From contig NZ_JAGKWP010000078.1 of the NCBI RefSeq assembly GCF_021151785.1, positions 1-11,497 of the forward strand: a stretch of DNA of 11,497 nt, in the 5' to 3' direction. Shown piece by piece: positions 1 to 6,178 of the stretch. The notes beneath the pieces were generated by a model. The model ran no database searches and was not told where the DNA came from. It saw nothing but the letters and a program-made list of their open reading frames with translations. Position 1 is the first letter of the stretch. The number at the start of each line of letters is the position of its first letter. A program made the position numbers and the translations under genes. Origin of the DNA: Flavobacterium sp. (GTDB lineage: Bacteria; Bacteroidota; Bacteroidia; Flavobacteriales; Flavobacteriaceae).

Positions 1-82
1 CATTATTACAATATTACAACATATTTACAACTATTTTTTCATAAAAATGAAATACAAATTAACAACATATAGTCTATTTTTT

Positions 83-90
83 TAAATTTG
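83..90 (+). promoter_or_regulatory. Bacteroidetes-type -7 promoter element for the E1 gene
   Basis: TAAATTTG matches the Bacteroidetes primary sigma -7 consensus TAnnTTTG exactly. It lies 19 bases before the first ATG of the E1 gene, so transcription should begin near 95 with a very short leader. A TTG at -33 is not seen; TTA at 59-61 is the nearest match at suitable spacing. The rest of 1-82 is AT-rich, with no gene I can support. Confidence 0.6.
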
Positions 91-109
91 TAGCAAAGCA
101 TAATTGAAC

Positions 110-2512
110 ATGAACAAAATGGCAAAAACAGCAACGTTAACTTTTGAAGATTTTAAAAAAGAAGTTTTAAACGATTTTAAAATAGCTACGGTTAGTAGAG
201 AATGTAGTTTACTTGGAAGAAAAGAAGTACTTACAGGGAAAGCTAAATTCGGAATTTTTGGCGATGGAAAAGAAGTGCCTCAATTAGCCTTAGCCAAGGC
301 GTTTCAAAATGGTGATTTCCGTTCAGGATATTATCGTGACCAAACGTTTATGATGGCAATTGGTGCCTTAACCATCGAACAGTTTTTTGCTGGATTGTAT
401 GGACATGCAGATATTAATTTTGACCCAATGAGTGCAGGTCGTCAAATGGGCGGGCACTTTGCTACTCATTCATTAGACGAAAATGGAAATTGGAAAAACC
501 TTACACAACAAAAAAATTCAAGTTCTGATATTTCACCAACGGCTGGACAAATGCCTAGATTATTAGGTTTGGCGCAAGCATCTAAAATCTATAGAAATGT
601 AAAAGAACTGCCTGAAATAAATAATTTTTCAGTAAATGGAAATGAAATTGCTTGGGGTACTATAGGAAACGCCTCTACTTCAGAAGGCTTATTCTTTGAG
701 ACCATTAATGCTGCAGGGGTTTTACAAGTGCCTATGGTCATGAGTGTATGGGACGACGAATATGGAATTTCAGTACATGCTAAATACCAAACAACAAAAG
801 AAAATATTTCAGAAATTTTAAAAGGGTTTCAACGTGACGAAGAAAATAAAGGTTATGAAATATTTCGTGTTAAAGGTTGGGACTACCCTGCTCTAGTTGA
901 AACATATCAAAAAGCAGCTGAATTAGCGAGAAGAGAACATGTACCTGTTTTAGTTCACGTACAAGAATTAACTCAACCACAAGGTCACTCAACTTCAGGT
1001 TCACACGAACGTTATAAAAATGCAGAACGTTTAGCATGGGAAACAACATTTGACTGTATTGTTCAAATGAAAAAATGGATGATTGAGAATAGCATTGCTA
1101 CAGTTGAAGAAATTGAAGAGATTGAAAAAGCTTCTAAAAAAGAAGTGTTAGAAGGAAAGAAAACAGCTTGGAATACCTACTTAACTGCTATCAAAACTGA
1201 AGTTGCTGAAGCTGTACAAGTTCTAAACAATGTAGCACAACATTCTGAAAACAAAGTTTTTATAGAGAAATATAGTGCTGACTTAGCCGCTATCAAAGAA
1301 CCTATTCGAAAAGATATTTTGGTCACTGCGCGTAAAGTTCTTCGAATGTTATCTGGCAACGATAGAGCTTCATTAGCACAATGGATTACTTCATTCTCTG
1401 AAAAAATCCAACCAAAATATAGTTCACATTTATTCTCCGAATCTGTAAGAAATGCTGCTGCAACTCAAGAAGTATTGCCTACTTATGACGAAACCGCTGA
1501 AGAAGTAGATGCACGATTAATACTTAGAGACAACTTTGATGCCATATTTGCTAAATACCCAGAAACATTAATTTTTGGTGAAGATTCGGGTACAATTGGT
1601 GATGTAAATCAAGGATTAGAAGGTATGCAAGAGAAATATGGTGAATTCCGTGTTTCTGATGCAGGTATTCGTGAAGCTACTATTCTTGGTCAAGGTATTG
1701 GAATGGCAATGCGAGGCTTAAGACCAATAGCTGAAATTCAATATTTGGATTATTTATTGTATGCTATTCAAATCATGAGCGACGATTTAGCTACTCTGCA
1801 ATATCGAACACACGGCCGCCAAAAAGCTCCTTTAATTATTAGAACTCGCGGTCATCGCTTAGAAGGTATTTGGCATTCTGGCTCTCCTATGGGAATGATC
1901 ATCAATGCTATCAGAGGAATACATGTATTGGTCCCTAGAAATATGACTAAAGCTGCTGGTTTTTACAATACACTATTAAATTCAGATGAACCTGCTTTAA
2001 TTGTTGAGTGCTTGAACGGTTACCGTTTAAAAGAAAAAATGCCGACCAACTTAGGTGCTTTCAAAACACCTATTGGTATTGTAGAAACTATCAAAGAAGG
2101 TAAAGATATTACCTTGGTATCTTATGGCTCAACTTTACGTATTGTTGAACAAGCTGCAAAAGAATTGTTAGAAATTGGTATTGATGCAGAAATCATTGAT
2201 ATCCAATCATTATTACCTTTTGATGTTCAAAAAGATATTGTAAAATCAGTAGCAAAAACCAATCGCTTATTAGTGATTGATGAAGATGTTCCTGGTGGTG
2301 CCAGCGCTTATATTCTTCAGGAGATTATTGAAAACCAACAGGCTTACAAACACTTAGACAGTGCACCACAAACATTAACTGCAAAAGCACATAGACCCGC
2401 TTACGGAACAGATGGAGATTACTTTTCTAAGCCGAGTGCAGAGGATATCTATGAAAAAGTATACGAAATCATGCATGAAGCTTTTCCTGCTCGTTTCCCT
2501 AAATTATATTAA
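110..2512 (+). CDS. Fused alpha/beta 2-oxo acid dehydrogenase E1 component (branched-chain type)
   Basis: This is the thiamine-diphosphate-dependent decarboxylase subunit (E1) of a 2-oxo acid dehydrogenase complex, cytosolic, with the alpha and beta chains joined in one 800-residue polypeptide. The alpha half (about 1-430) shows GRQM at 110-113, the cofactor region GNASTSEG from 186, WDDEYGIS near 214-221 and the GHSTS loop at 292-296. The beta half (about 455-800) shows FGED with E491 (the expected glutamate contacting the cofactor), GIWHSGS near 586-592 and DIQSLLPFD at 697-705. The usual GDG...NN cofactor motif reads GNA...DD here, so the two expected metal ligands look exchanged (see findings). 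GRQM and overall similarity favour a branched-chain rather than pyruvate substrate, but that is inference. No E2 or E3 gene is in the window. An in-frame TTG at 104 exists, but I chose ATG 110; ATG 119 is also possible. Confidence 0.9.
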   Translation: MNKMAKTATLTFEDFKKEVLNDFKIATVSRECSLLGRKEVLTGKAKFGIFGDGKEVPQLALAKAFQNGDFRSGYYRDQTFMMAIGALTIEQFFAGLYGHADINFDPMSAGRQMGGHFATHSLDENGNWKNLTQQKNSSSDISPTAGQMPRLLGLAQASKIYRNVKELPEINNFSVNGNEIAWGTIGNASTSEGLFFETINAAGVLQVPMVMSVWDDEYGISVHAKYQTTKENISEILKGFQRDEENKGYEIFRVKGWDYPALVETYQKAAELARREHVPVLVHVQELTQPQGHSTSGSHERYKNAERLAWETTFDCIVQMKKWMIENSIATVEEIEEIEKASKKEVLEGKKTAWNTYLTAIKTEVAEAVQVLNNVAQHSENKVFIEKYSADLAAIKEPIRKDILVTARKVLRMLSGNDRASLAQWITSFSEKIQPKYSSHLFSESVRNAAATQEVLPTYDETAEEVDARLILRDNFDAIFAKYPETLIFGEDSGTIGDVNQGLEGMQEKYGEFRVSDAGIREATILGQGIGMAMRGLRPIAEIQYLDYLLYAIQIMSDDLATLQYRTHGRQKAPLIIRTRGHRLEGIWHSGSPMGMIINAIRGIHVLVPRNMTKAAGFYNTLLNSDEPALIVECLNGYRLKEKMPTNLGAFKTPIGIVETIKEGKDITLVSYGSTLRIVEQAAKELLEIGIDAEIIDIQSLLPFDVQKDIVKSVAKTNRLLVIDEDVPGGASAYILQEIIENQQAYKHLDSAPQTLTAKAHRPAYGTDGDYFSKPSAEDIYEKVYEIMHEAFPARFPKLY

Positions 2513-2528
2513 GTAAAACACCAATATT

Positions 2529-2564
2529 AAAATAGGAAGTAGTAATTTTGCTTCCTATTTTTTT
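2529..2564 (+). terminator. Rho-independent terminator after the E1 gene
   Basis: An 11-bp perfect stem (AAAATAGGAAG at 2529-2539 with CTTCCTATTTT at 2551-2561) closes an 11-nt loop and runs into a T tract ending at 2564. It begins 17 nt after the E1 stop and separates that gene from prmA. The loop contains the predicted -7 element of prmA. Confidence 0.8.
2543..2550 (+). promoter_or_regulatory. Predicted prmA promoter -7 element inside the terminator loop
   Basis: TAATTTTG is an exact TAnnTTTG match lying 34 bases before the prmA ATG and entirely within the loop of the preceding terminator. No TTG is present at the -33 distance. The match may be fortuitous, but a promoter is needed here because the hairpin should stop E1 transcripts. 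Confidence 0.45.
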
Positions 2565-2584
2565 ATGGAATAAACGAAAAACTT

Positions 2585-3424
2585 ATGTCAAATACATACA
2601 TTGGATATCATTTTACTATTGAACCATTAGAATTAGGTTCAGAAATTTTAATTGCCGAATTAGGCGAAACAGCTTTTGAAAGTTTTATTGAAACGGAAAC
2701 AGGTGTATCTGCATTTGTTCAAAAGGATTTATGGACCGCTAATATACTGGAAGATATTTACATCCTAGAAAATCCTGAGTTCAAAATAGAATACACGTTT
2801 GAAGAAATTGAACAAGTAAATTGGAACGAAGAATGGGAAAAAAATTTCTCCCCTATTGATGTTGATGGAATTTGTCATGTACGTGCTCCTTTTCACGAAC
2901 CAACAAACGCTACTTTTGAAATTGTAATTGAGCCAAAAATGAGTTTTGGTACTGGACACCATGAAACAACTCACATGGTCATCCAACATTTATTAGAATT
3001 GGAATTAACCAATAAAAAAACAATGGACATGGGATGTGGAACTGCTATCTTAGCTATTTTAGCAGAAATGAAAGGTGCCCAACCTATAGATGCTGTAGAT
3101 ATTGACAACTGGTGTTATTTAAATTCTATTGAAAATACAGAACGTAATAATTGCCAACATATTTCTGTATATGAAGGTGATGCATCTTGGCTAAACCAAG
3201 GGCAAAAATATGATGTTTTTATTGCAAATATCAATAGAAATATTCTTTTAAATGATATGTCTACCTATGTGAATTGTATGAATAATGAAGCTACTTTATT
3301 ATTAAGTGGATTTTATTCAGAAGACATTCCTGCTATTCAAGAATGTTGTGAAGCTTTAGGTTTAACTTTTATTTCTAAAAAAGAACGAAACAACTGGGTG
3401 GCATTGAAATTTGAAAAAAAATAA
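2585..3424 (+). CDS. prmA: Ribosomal protein L11 methyltransferase
   Basis: PrmA uses S-adenosylmethionine to trimethylate amino groups of ribosomal protein L11 in the cytosol. The 279-residue protein has the expected two parts: an N-terminal L11-recognition domain (about 1-95) and a class I Rossmann methyltransferase domain (about 110-279). The family signature FGTGHHETT is at 121-129, SAM motif I MDMGCGTAILAI at 147-158, the acidic end of strand 2 (VDID) at 171-174, and the ANINRNI segment, equivalent to the catalytic-face NxxxN/P motif, at 214-220. Length is normal for the family. The ATG at 2585 is the only sensible start, since an ATG at 2565 is followed at once by a stop. clpS follows after 33 nt but has its own promoter. 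I am confident of the identity. Confidence 0.95.
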   Translation: MSNTYIGYHFTIEPLELGSEILIAELGETAFESFIETETGVSAFVQKDLWTANILEDIYILENPEFKIEYTFEEIEQVNWNEEWEKNFSPIDVDGICHVRAPFHEPTNATFEIVIEPKMSFGTGHHETTHMVIQHLLELELTNKKTMDMGCGTAILAILAEMKGAQPIDAVDIDNWCYLNSIENTERNNCQHISVYEGDASWLNQGQKYDVFIANINRNILLNDMSTYVNCMNNEATLLLSGFYSEDIPAIQECCEALGLTFISKKERNNWVALKFEKK

Positions 3425-3432
3425 TAACTTTG
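3404..3432 (+). promoter_or_regulatory. Predicted clpS promoter (TTG-N18-TAACTTTG)
   Basis: TAACTTTG at 3425-3432 matches TAnnTTTG exactly, with TTG at 3404-3406 giving an 18-nt spacer, close to the usual 19. The -33 box lies within the last codons of prmA. Transcription would start near 3438, about 20 nt before the clpS ATG. ClpS can therefore be expressed independently of prmA, although readthrough from prmA is also likely because no terminator lies between them. Confidence 0.65.
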
Positions 3433-3457
3433 TCAAGTTAGCTTTAAAATTTTTATT

Positions 3458-3733
3458 ATGAATACTTTAGAACAAGTTCAAGAAGAAGTTTTAGTAGAAG
3501 AAGCGATTGGTCTTACCAATGAAATTGTTTTATATAATGACGATGTAAACACCTTCGATCATGTTATTGAAACCTTGGTACGTGTATGTGATCATACTTG
3601 GGAACAAGCTGAACAATGTGCTATCTTAGTGCACTACAAAGGTCAATGTACTGTTAAAACAGGTGAGTTACCTAAACTGAAACCCCTATGTTCAGCCTTA
3701 CTTGATGCTGGTTTAAGTGCAGAAATCATATAA
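3458..3733 (+). CDS. clpS: ATP-dependent Clp protease adaptor ClpS
   Basis: ClpS binds proteins bearing destabilising N-terminal residues (bacterial N-degrons) and hands them to the ClpA/ClpP (or ClpC/ClpP) protease in the cytosol. The 91-residue protein has a flexible acidic N-terminal arm (about 1-20) followed by the compact ClpS core. The family hallmark YNDDVNTFDHV begins at 26 and supplies the Asn/Asp residues that contact the substrate amino terminus. VHYKG near 58-62 carries the conserved pocket histidine. The acidic, Glu-rich arm resembles the region inserted towards the unfoldase pore in other ClpS proteins. It has its own promoter and ends at a strong bidirectional hairpin. prmA-clpS adjacency is, to my recollection, common in Bacteroidetes. 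No Clp subunit gene is in the window. Confidence 0.95.
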   Translation: MNTLEQVQEEVLVEEAIGLTNEIVLYNDDVNTFDHVIETLVRVCDHTWEQAEQCAILVHYKGQCTVKTGELPKLKPLCSALLDAGLSAEII

Positions 3734-3764
3734 AAAAAAGTCTCGCTAAATACGAGACTTTTTT
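3734..3764. terminator. Bidirectional terminator between clpS and the convergent HMA gene
   Basis: A perfect 12-bp stem (AAAAAAGTCTCG at 3734-3745 with CGAGACTTTTTT at 3753-3764) closes a 7-nt loop. The A-rich and T-rich arms give a U tract in either direction. It starts at the clpS stop and ends 3 nt before the stop of the leftward gene, so it serves both convergent units. Confidence 0.88.
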
Positions 3765-3767
3765 CTA

Positions 3768-4037
3768 TTATGAAGTCATCTTACCAATAGCACAACTTAC
3801 ATAAGATTTTGCTTTAGCACCTAAACTATTGCGCTCTCCATCTTCTGGATAACCTAACTCGGCTAATGTTTTCTTCACTACATCTAAAGTATGAACTTCA
3901 GAATAATCAAAGGTAACTGAATTGTCTTCTACCACCACAATAACATCAGATACATCATCAAGGGCATTCAAATTCTTTGTAATCGTTGAAGCACAACCAC
4001 CACACTTCAAATTTTGTATATGTACTGTCGTTTTCAT
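3768..4037 (-). CDS. Small heavy-metal-associated (HMA) domain protein
   Basis: The 89-residue soluble protein has a ferredoxin-like HMA fold (about 1-68). Its metal-binding loop is LKCGGCAST, with C12 and C15 as the CxxC pair, and LGYPEDG at 61-67 closes the fold. Such domains bind Cu(I) or a similar soft metal in chaperones and P1B-ATPases. A short tail follows (GAKAKSYVSC from 73) with a third cysteine, C82. It lies 73 nt downstream of the split YeeE/YedE pair on the same strand with no terminator between, and shares the final hairpin, so it is probably the last gene of that operon. A close-to-consensus promoter was not found in the gap. Whether it carries metal or a persulfide is unknown; linkage to a sulfur transporter makes either plausible. 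Confidence 0.85.
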   Translation of the reverse strand: MKTTVHIQNLKCGGCASTITKNLNALDDVSDVIVVVEDNSVTFDYSEVHTLDVVKKTLAELGYPEDGERNSLGAKAKSYVSCAIGKMTS

Positions 4038-4110
4038 AACTGCTTAATTTAACCATATAAAAGTACAAAAAAAAGACATATTAAAAACTAACATATATCA
4101 GGTTTCTAAC

Positions 4111-4524
4111 TTAATGAGGTAATTTATCTTTAATCATTCCATAAACATAAGTACCCAATAAAGCTCCTAATAAAATAACAGCAATTGATTGCATACCAGT
4201 TCCTAATAAAATAAAAATAGGTCCAGGACAACACCCTACTATACCCCAACCTAATCCAAACATCGTCCCTCCTACTATATATCTAAAAAACACACGATCT
4301 TTATCCATAATCTGTATGGGAGCCCCTTTAATATCTTTAACCTCTTTTTTCTTAATTAAATAGATCCCAGTAACACCTACAAAAATGGCAGTGCCAATAA
4401 TTCCATACATATGAAATGACTGAAATTGAAACATTTCATAAATGCGATACCAAGAAATAGCTTCAGCTTTAGTTAACACAATTCCAAAAACAATACCTAC
4501 TATAAAGAATTTAAACAATTTCAT
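4111..4524 (-). CDS. YeeE/YedE-type sulfur transporter, C-terminal half (DUF6691-like)
   Basis: This 137-residue inner-membrane protein has about four hydrophobic helices (near 5-20, 39-57, 82-104 and 108-129). The signature GWGIVGCCPGPIF has C98 and C99 in the GCCPGP motif. This corresponds to one half of the YeeE/YedE (TsuA-like) family, which in Spirochaeta thermophila TsuA and E. coli imports thiosulfate through conserved cysteines. The upstream gene encodes the other half, so the two probably assemble as a heteromer equivalent to the single-chain transporter. An in-frame TTG at 4533 would overlap the upstream gene by 8 nt. I chose the ATG at 4522-4524, which follows the upstream stop after one base and suggests translational coupling. 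The substrate is not shown by the sequence; thiosulfate or another reduced sulfur species is the best guess. Confidence 0.85.
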   Translation of the reverse strand: MKLFKFFIVGIVFGIVLTKAEAISWYRIYEMFQFQSFHMYGIIGTAIFVGVTGIYLIKKKEVKDIKGAPIQIMDKDRVFFRYIVGGTMFGLGWGIVGCCPGPIFILLGTGMQSIAVILLGALLGTYVYGMIKDKLPH

Positions 4525-4525
4525 T

Positions 4526-5089
4526 TTAATCAAAAATTAAAGGAATTAAAAAATGAGCAGCAATTAATCCACCAATGAAAAAACCAATAACAGCAATTAA
4601 CGAGGGAATTTGTAAGTTACTCAATCCAGAAATCGCATGTCCTGAGGTACAACCACCAGCATAAGGCGTGCCAAAACCAATTAAAAACCCACCACCTAAA
4701 AGTAATAAAAATCCTTTCCATGTCCACATTTGATCAATACCAAAAATAGCATCTGGACCTAACTTACCATTAGGTGCATCAATGTGTAAAGATTGTAATT
4801 GTTTTACCGTAATTGGATTCAACTGAAGTACTTGCTTAGAATCCATCATAAAATGATAAGCAATAAACCCACCAGCAATGGCTCCTAAAACTATAGCTAA
4901 GTTCCAACGTTGCTCTCTCCAATCAAAATTAAAATAAGCACTTTGTTTTTTAGCTGGTGTCATGCTACACAAAGTCCTTAAATTTGATGACATACCGAAC
5001 GTTTTTCCAAAATACGTGAGCACTAACATGATTAAACCTATTAACAAACCTGATATTGACCAATGCCAAGTACCAAATAATACATCCAT
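4526..5089 (-). CDS. YeeE/YedE-type sulfur transporter, N-terminal half
   Basis: This 187-residue inner-membrane protein has about five hydrophobic helices (near 10-28, 63-81, 124-141, 144-157 and 162-182). It carries the YeeE/YedE hallmark GGCTSGHAISG at 145-155, with C147, and another cysteine in LRTLCSM at C41. In the TsuA/YeeE thiosulfate transporters, conserved cysteines of this kind line the substrate path, and the partner gene supplies the third in GCCPGP. A loop of roughly 40 residues (about 82-122) between helices 2 and 3 is probably an extra-membrane segment. The ORF could be opened at a TTG at 5122, but ATG 5089 starts the aligned protein and lies properly downstream of the predicted -7 element; TTG 5122 would fall upstream of the transcript. 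It is the first gene of a leftward operon with the second half-transporter and an HMA protein. Confidence 0.87.
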   Translation of the reverse strand: MDVLFGTWHWSISGLLIGLIMLVLTYFGKTFGMSSNLRTLCSMTPAKKQSAYFNFDWREQRWNLAIVLGAIAGGFIAYHFMMDSKQVLQLNPITVKQLQSLHIDAPNGKLGPDAIFGIDQMWTWKGFLLLLGGGFLIGFGTPYAGGCTSGHAISGLSNLQIPSLIAVIGFFIGGLIAAHFLIPLIFD

Positions 5090-5105
5090 ATTTATTATTT
5101 TTGTA

Positions 5106-5113
5106 CAAAAATA
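5106..5113 (-). promoter_or_regulatory. -7 promoter element of the yedE-HMA operon
   Basis: On the minus strand this reads TATTTTTG, an exact TAnnTTTG match, 16 nt before the ATG of the first transporter gene. No TTG occurs at the expected -33 spacing. That region overlaps the palindrome at 5132-5147 instead, which points to an activator-dependent promoter. Confidence 0.55.
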
Positions 5114-5131
5114 TAAATTCAAAACTTCAAA

Positions 5132-5147
5132 TGTAACATTTGTTACA
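5132..5147. promoter_or_regulatory. Crp/Fnr-type palindromic operator
   Basis: TGTAACATTTGTTACA consists of perfect 7-bp inverted arms (TGTAACA / TGTTACA) around two bases. Size and TGT...ACA ends are typical of Crp/Fnr-family binding sites. Its centre is about 38-41 bp upstream of the start predicted for the leftward operon, the distance used by class II Crp/Fnr activators. The divergent gene at 5173 starts 25 bp away on the other side and could also be affected. No regulator gene is in the window. Confidence 0.55.
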
Positions 5148-5172
5148 AAAGAATTAACATTAAATTAAAATC

Positions 5173-5652
5173 ATGGGAAAAATTAAATTAGAAATATATT
5201 GGGGTTTTTATCTAGCTTTTACATTTATTTTATGGTCTCAACTAGAAAAATGGTTGGGTTTTCATAGTGATAAACTTTTTATACAACCTATCTTTTCTAT
5301 TTTAATAACAATTCCTTTTTCAATCCTCTACTATAGAGCTTTATACTTAAAAAAGAAAAATGATTATAACAATCAAATTACTTTTCAACAATCATTTATT
5401 TCAAGTCTATTCATAACAGGTGTATTTGCTTTATTTCTTCCAGCAGCACTTTATTTTTCATTGAAATACATTTCTCCTGACTTAATGAATAATTTTATTC
5501 AAGCCTCTATTAAGTCAGGAAAGATAACTTTAAAAGAAGCAGAGGCCTACTATAATTTTAAGAGCTTACTACTAATGAATTATTCTTCTTTATTACCAAT
5601 TGGTATAATTATTGGATATCTTGTTTCTAAAAAAAATGCAACAAAAAAATAA
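5173..5652 (+). CDS. DUF4199-like four-helix membrane protein
   Basis: The 159-residue integral inner-membrane protein has four predicted helices: about 8-28, 36-56, 74-96 and 133-152. A basic cytoplasmic loop (LKKKNDYNN) follows helix 2, and a longer, partly helical loop (about 100-130) separates helices 3 and 4. This layout, and a lysine-rich tail (SKKNATKK), match the Bacteroidetes-restricted DUF4199 family, whose function is unknown; the assignment rests on general resemblance only. There is no clear TAnnTTTG element in the 60 bases upstream. The gene is divergent from the yedE operon across the Crp/Fnr-like palindrome, and a putative lipoprotein gene follows after 5 nt, so the two are probably one transcript. 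Confidence 0.7.
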   Translation: MGKIKLEIYWGFYLAFTFILWSQLEKWLGFHSDKLFIQPIFSILITIPFSILYYRALYLKKKNDYNNQITFQQSFISSLFITGVFALFLPAALYFSLKYISPDLMNNFIQASIKSGKITLKEAEAYYNFKSLLLMNYSSLLPIGIIIGYLVSKKNATKK

Positions 5653-5657
5653 TTAAG

Positions 5658-6104
5658 ATGAAAAAAATAATTCTTTTTGGATTGATTTTGTTCAACATGG
5701 CTTGTGTAAGTACGAAATCAACTATTCAAAACATAAATGATAAAGCGGTAATGCCAAAAATCATTGGAGATCATTTTGAAATTAAAACTATTGCCAATGA
5801 AGGAAAATATGGTTTTCACCAAGATTATCCCATTAATTTAGGATTTTATAAAACTGAAAATGCTAATTTAGCAAATGTTAAACGTTTCTTTAATGGTATT
5901 ACTTCGAAAGACGGTGAAAAACTCTTATTCAAGCGAGTAGACACTTGTTGTCCTTATCCATCAAAGAACAATGCAGTAGGCGTAGGAACGCTTGAAATTT
6001 ACGAAGTTTGGATTGAAAGTAAAACAGAGAAATGGTTATTATATGTTAATTTAACCGATAAAGGAGAAGTGCTTTGCCCAAAAGGTTTTTTACCCAAAAA
6101 ATAA
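5658..6104 (+). CDS. Small putative lipoprotein of unknown function with a DTCCPYP motif
   Basis: The 148-residue protein starts with a short basic-hydrophobic leader (MKKIILFGLILFNMAC) whose C16 could be a lipidation site, although Asn at -3 makes the lipobox weak. The mature part has no further membrane segment. Visible landmarks are KYGFHQDYPINLGF (50-63), VKRFFNG (74-80), VDTCCPYP with C97 and C98 (94-101), and C140 in EVLCPKGF. I recall relatives in flavobacterial genomes labelled 2-dehydro-3-deoxyphosphooctonate aldolase. That name fits kdsA, the next gene, and nothing in this protein resembles an aldolase barrel, so I read the label as carried over from the neighbour. It is closely linked (5 nt) to the membrane protein upstream. 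Function unknown; an envelope role is inferred from the leader. Confidence 0.8.
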   Translation: MKKIILFGLILFNMACVSTKSTIQNINDKAVMPKIIGDHFEIKTIANEGKYGFHQDYPINLGFYKTENANLANVKRFFNGITSKDGEKLLFKRVDTCCPYPSKNNAVGVGTLEIYEVWIESKTEKWLLYVNLTDKGEVLCPKGFLPKK

Positions 6105-6115
6105 ACAAATTATGT

Positions 6116-6150
6116 AACCTTTAGAACATTCGTTTTAAAGGTTTTATTTT
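6116..6150 (+). terminator. Weak hairpin terminator between the lipoprotein gene and kdsA
   Basis: An 8-bp perfect stem (AACCTTTA at 6116-6123 with TAAAGGTT at 6136-6143) has a 12-nt loop and is followed by a T-rich stretch. Only two pairs are G:C, so termination is probably partial. It lies just before, and overlaps the -33 region of, the kdsA promoter. Confidence 0.4.
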
Positions 6151-6157
6151 ATCTTTG
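6150..6157 (+). promoter_or_regulatory. kdsA promoter -7 element
   Basis: TATCTTTG, followed by CAC, is an exact TAnnTTTG match 21 nt before the kdsA ATG. TTC at 6129-6131 stands at the -33 position, one base from TTG. The element decides the kdsA start: the in-frame TTG at 6155-6157 is part of the promoter and so lies outside the transcript. Confidence 0.65.
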
Positions 6158-6178
6158 CACTACAAAAAAATAGAGAAC

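Noticed and set aside
1..82. Possible leftward gene whose start codon (CAT on the plus strand) is at the left edge
   Set aside because: Only the three edge bases could be coding, and no promoter with good spacing is seen on the minus strand.
1177..1359. Minus-strand open frame inside the E1 gene
   Set aside because: Lies wholly within a well-supported coding region, has no recognisable motif, and no promoter element.
4962..5168. Plus-strand 68-codon frame antisense to the first transporter gene and spanning its promoter
   Set aside because: Antisense to a conserved membrane protein; the low-complexity product looks like nothing known.
6105..6178. Half-site TGTAAC near 6113 as a second Crp/Fnr operator
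   Set aside because: No matching inverted arm follows at the right spacing; the local inverted repeat is better read as a weak terminator.
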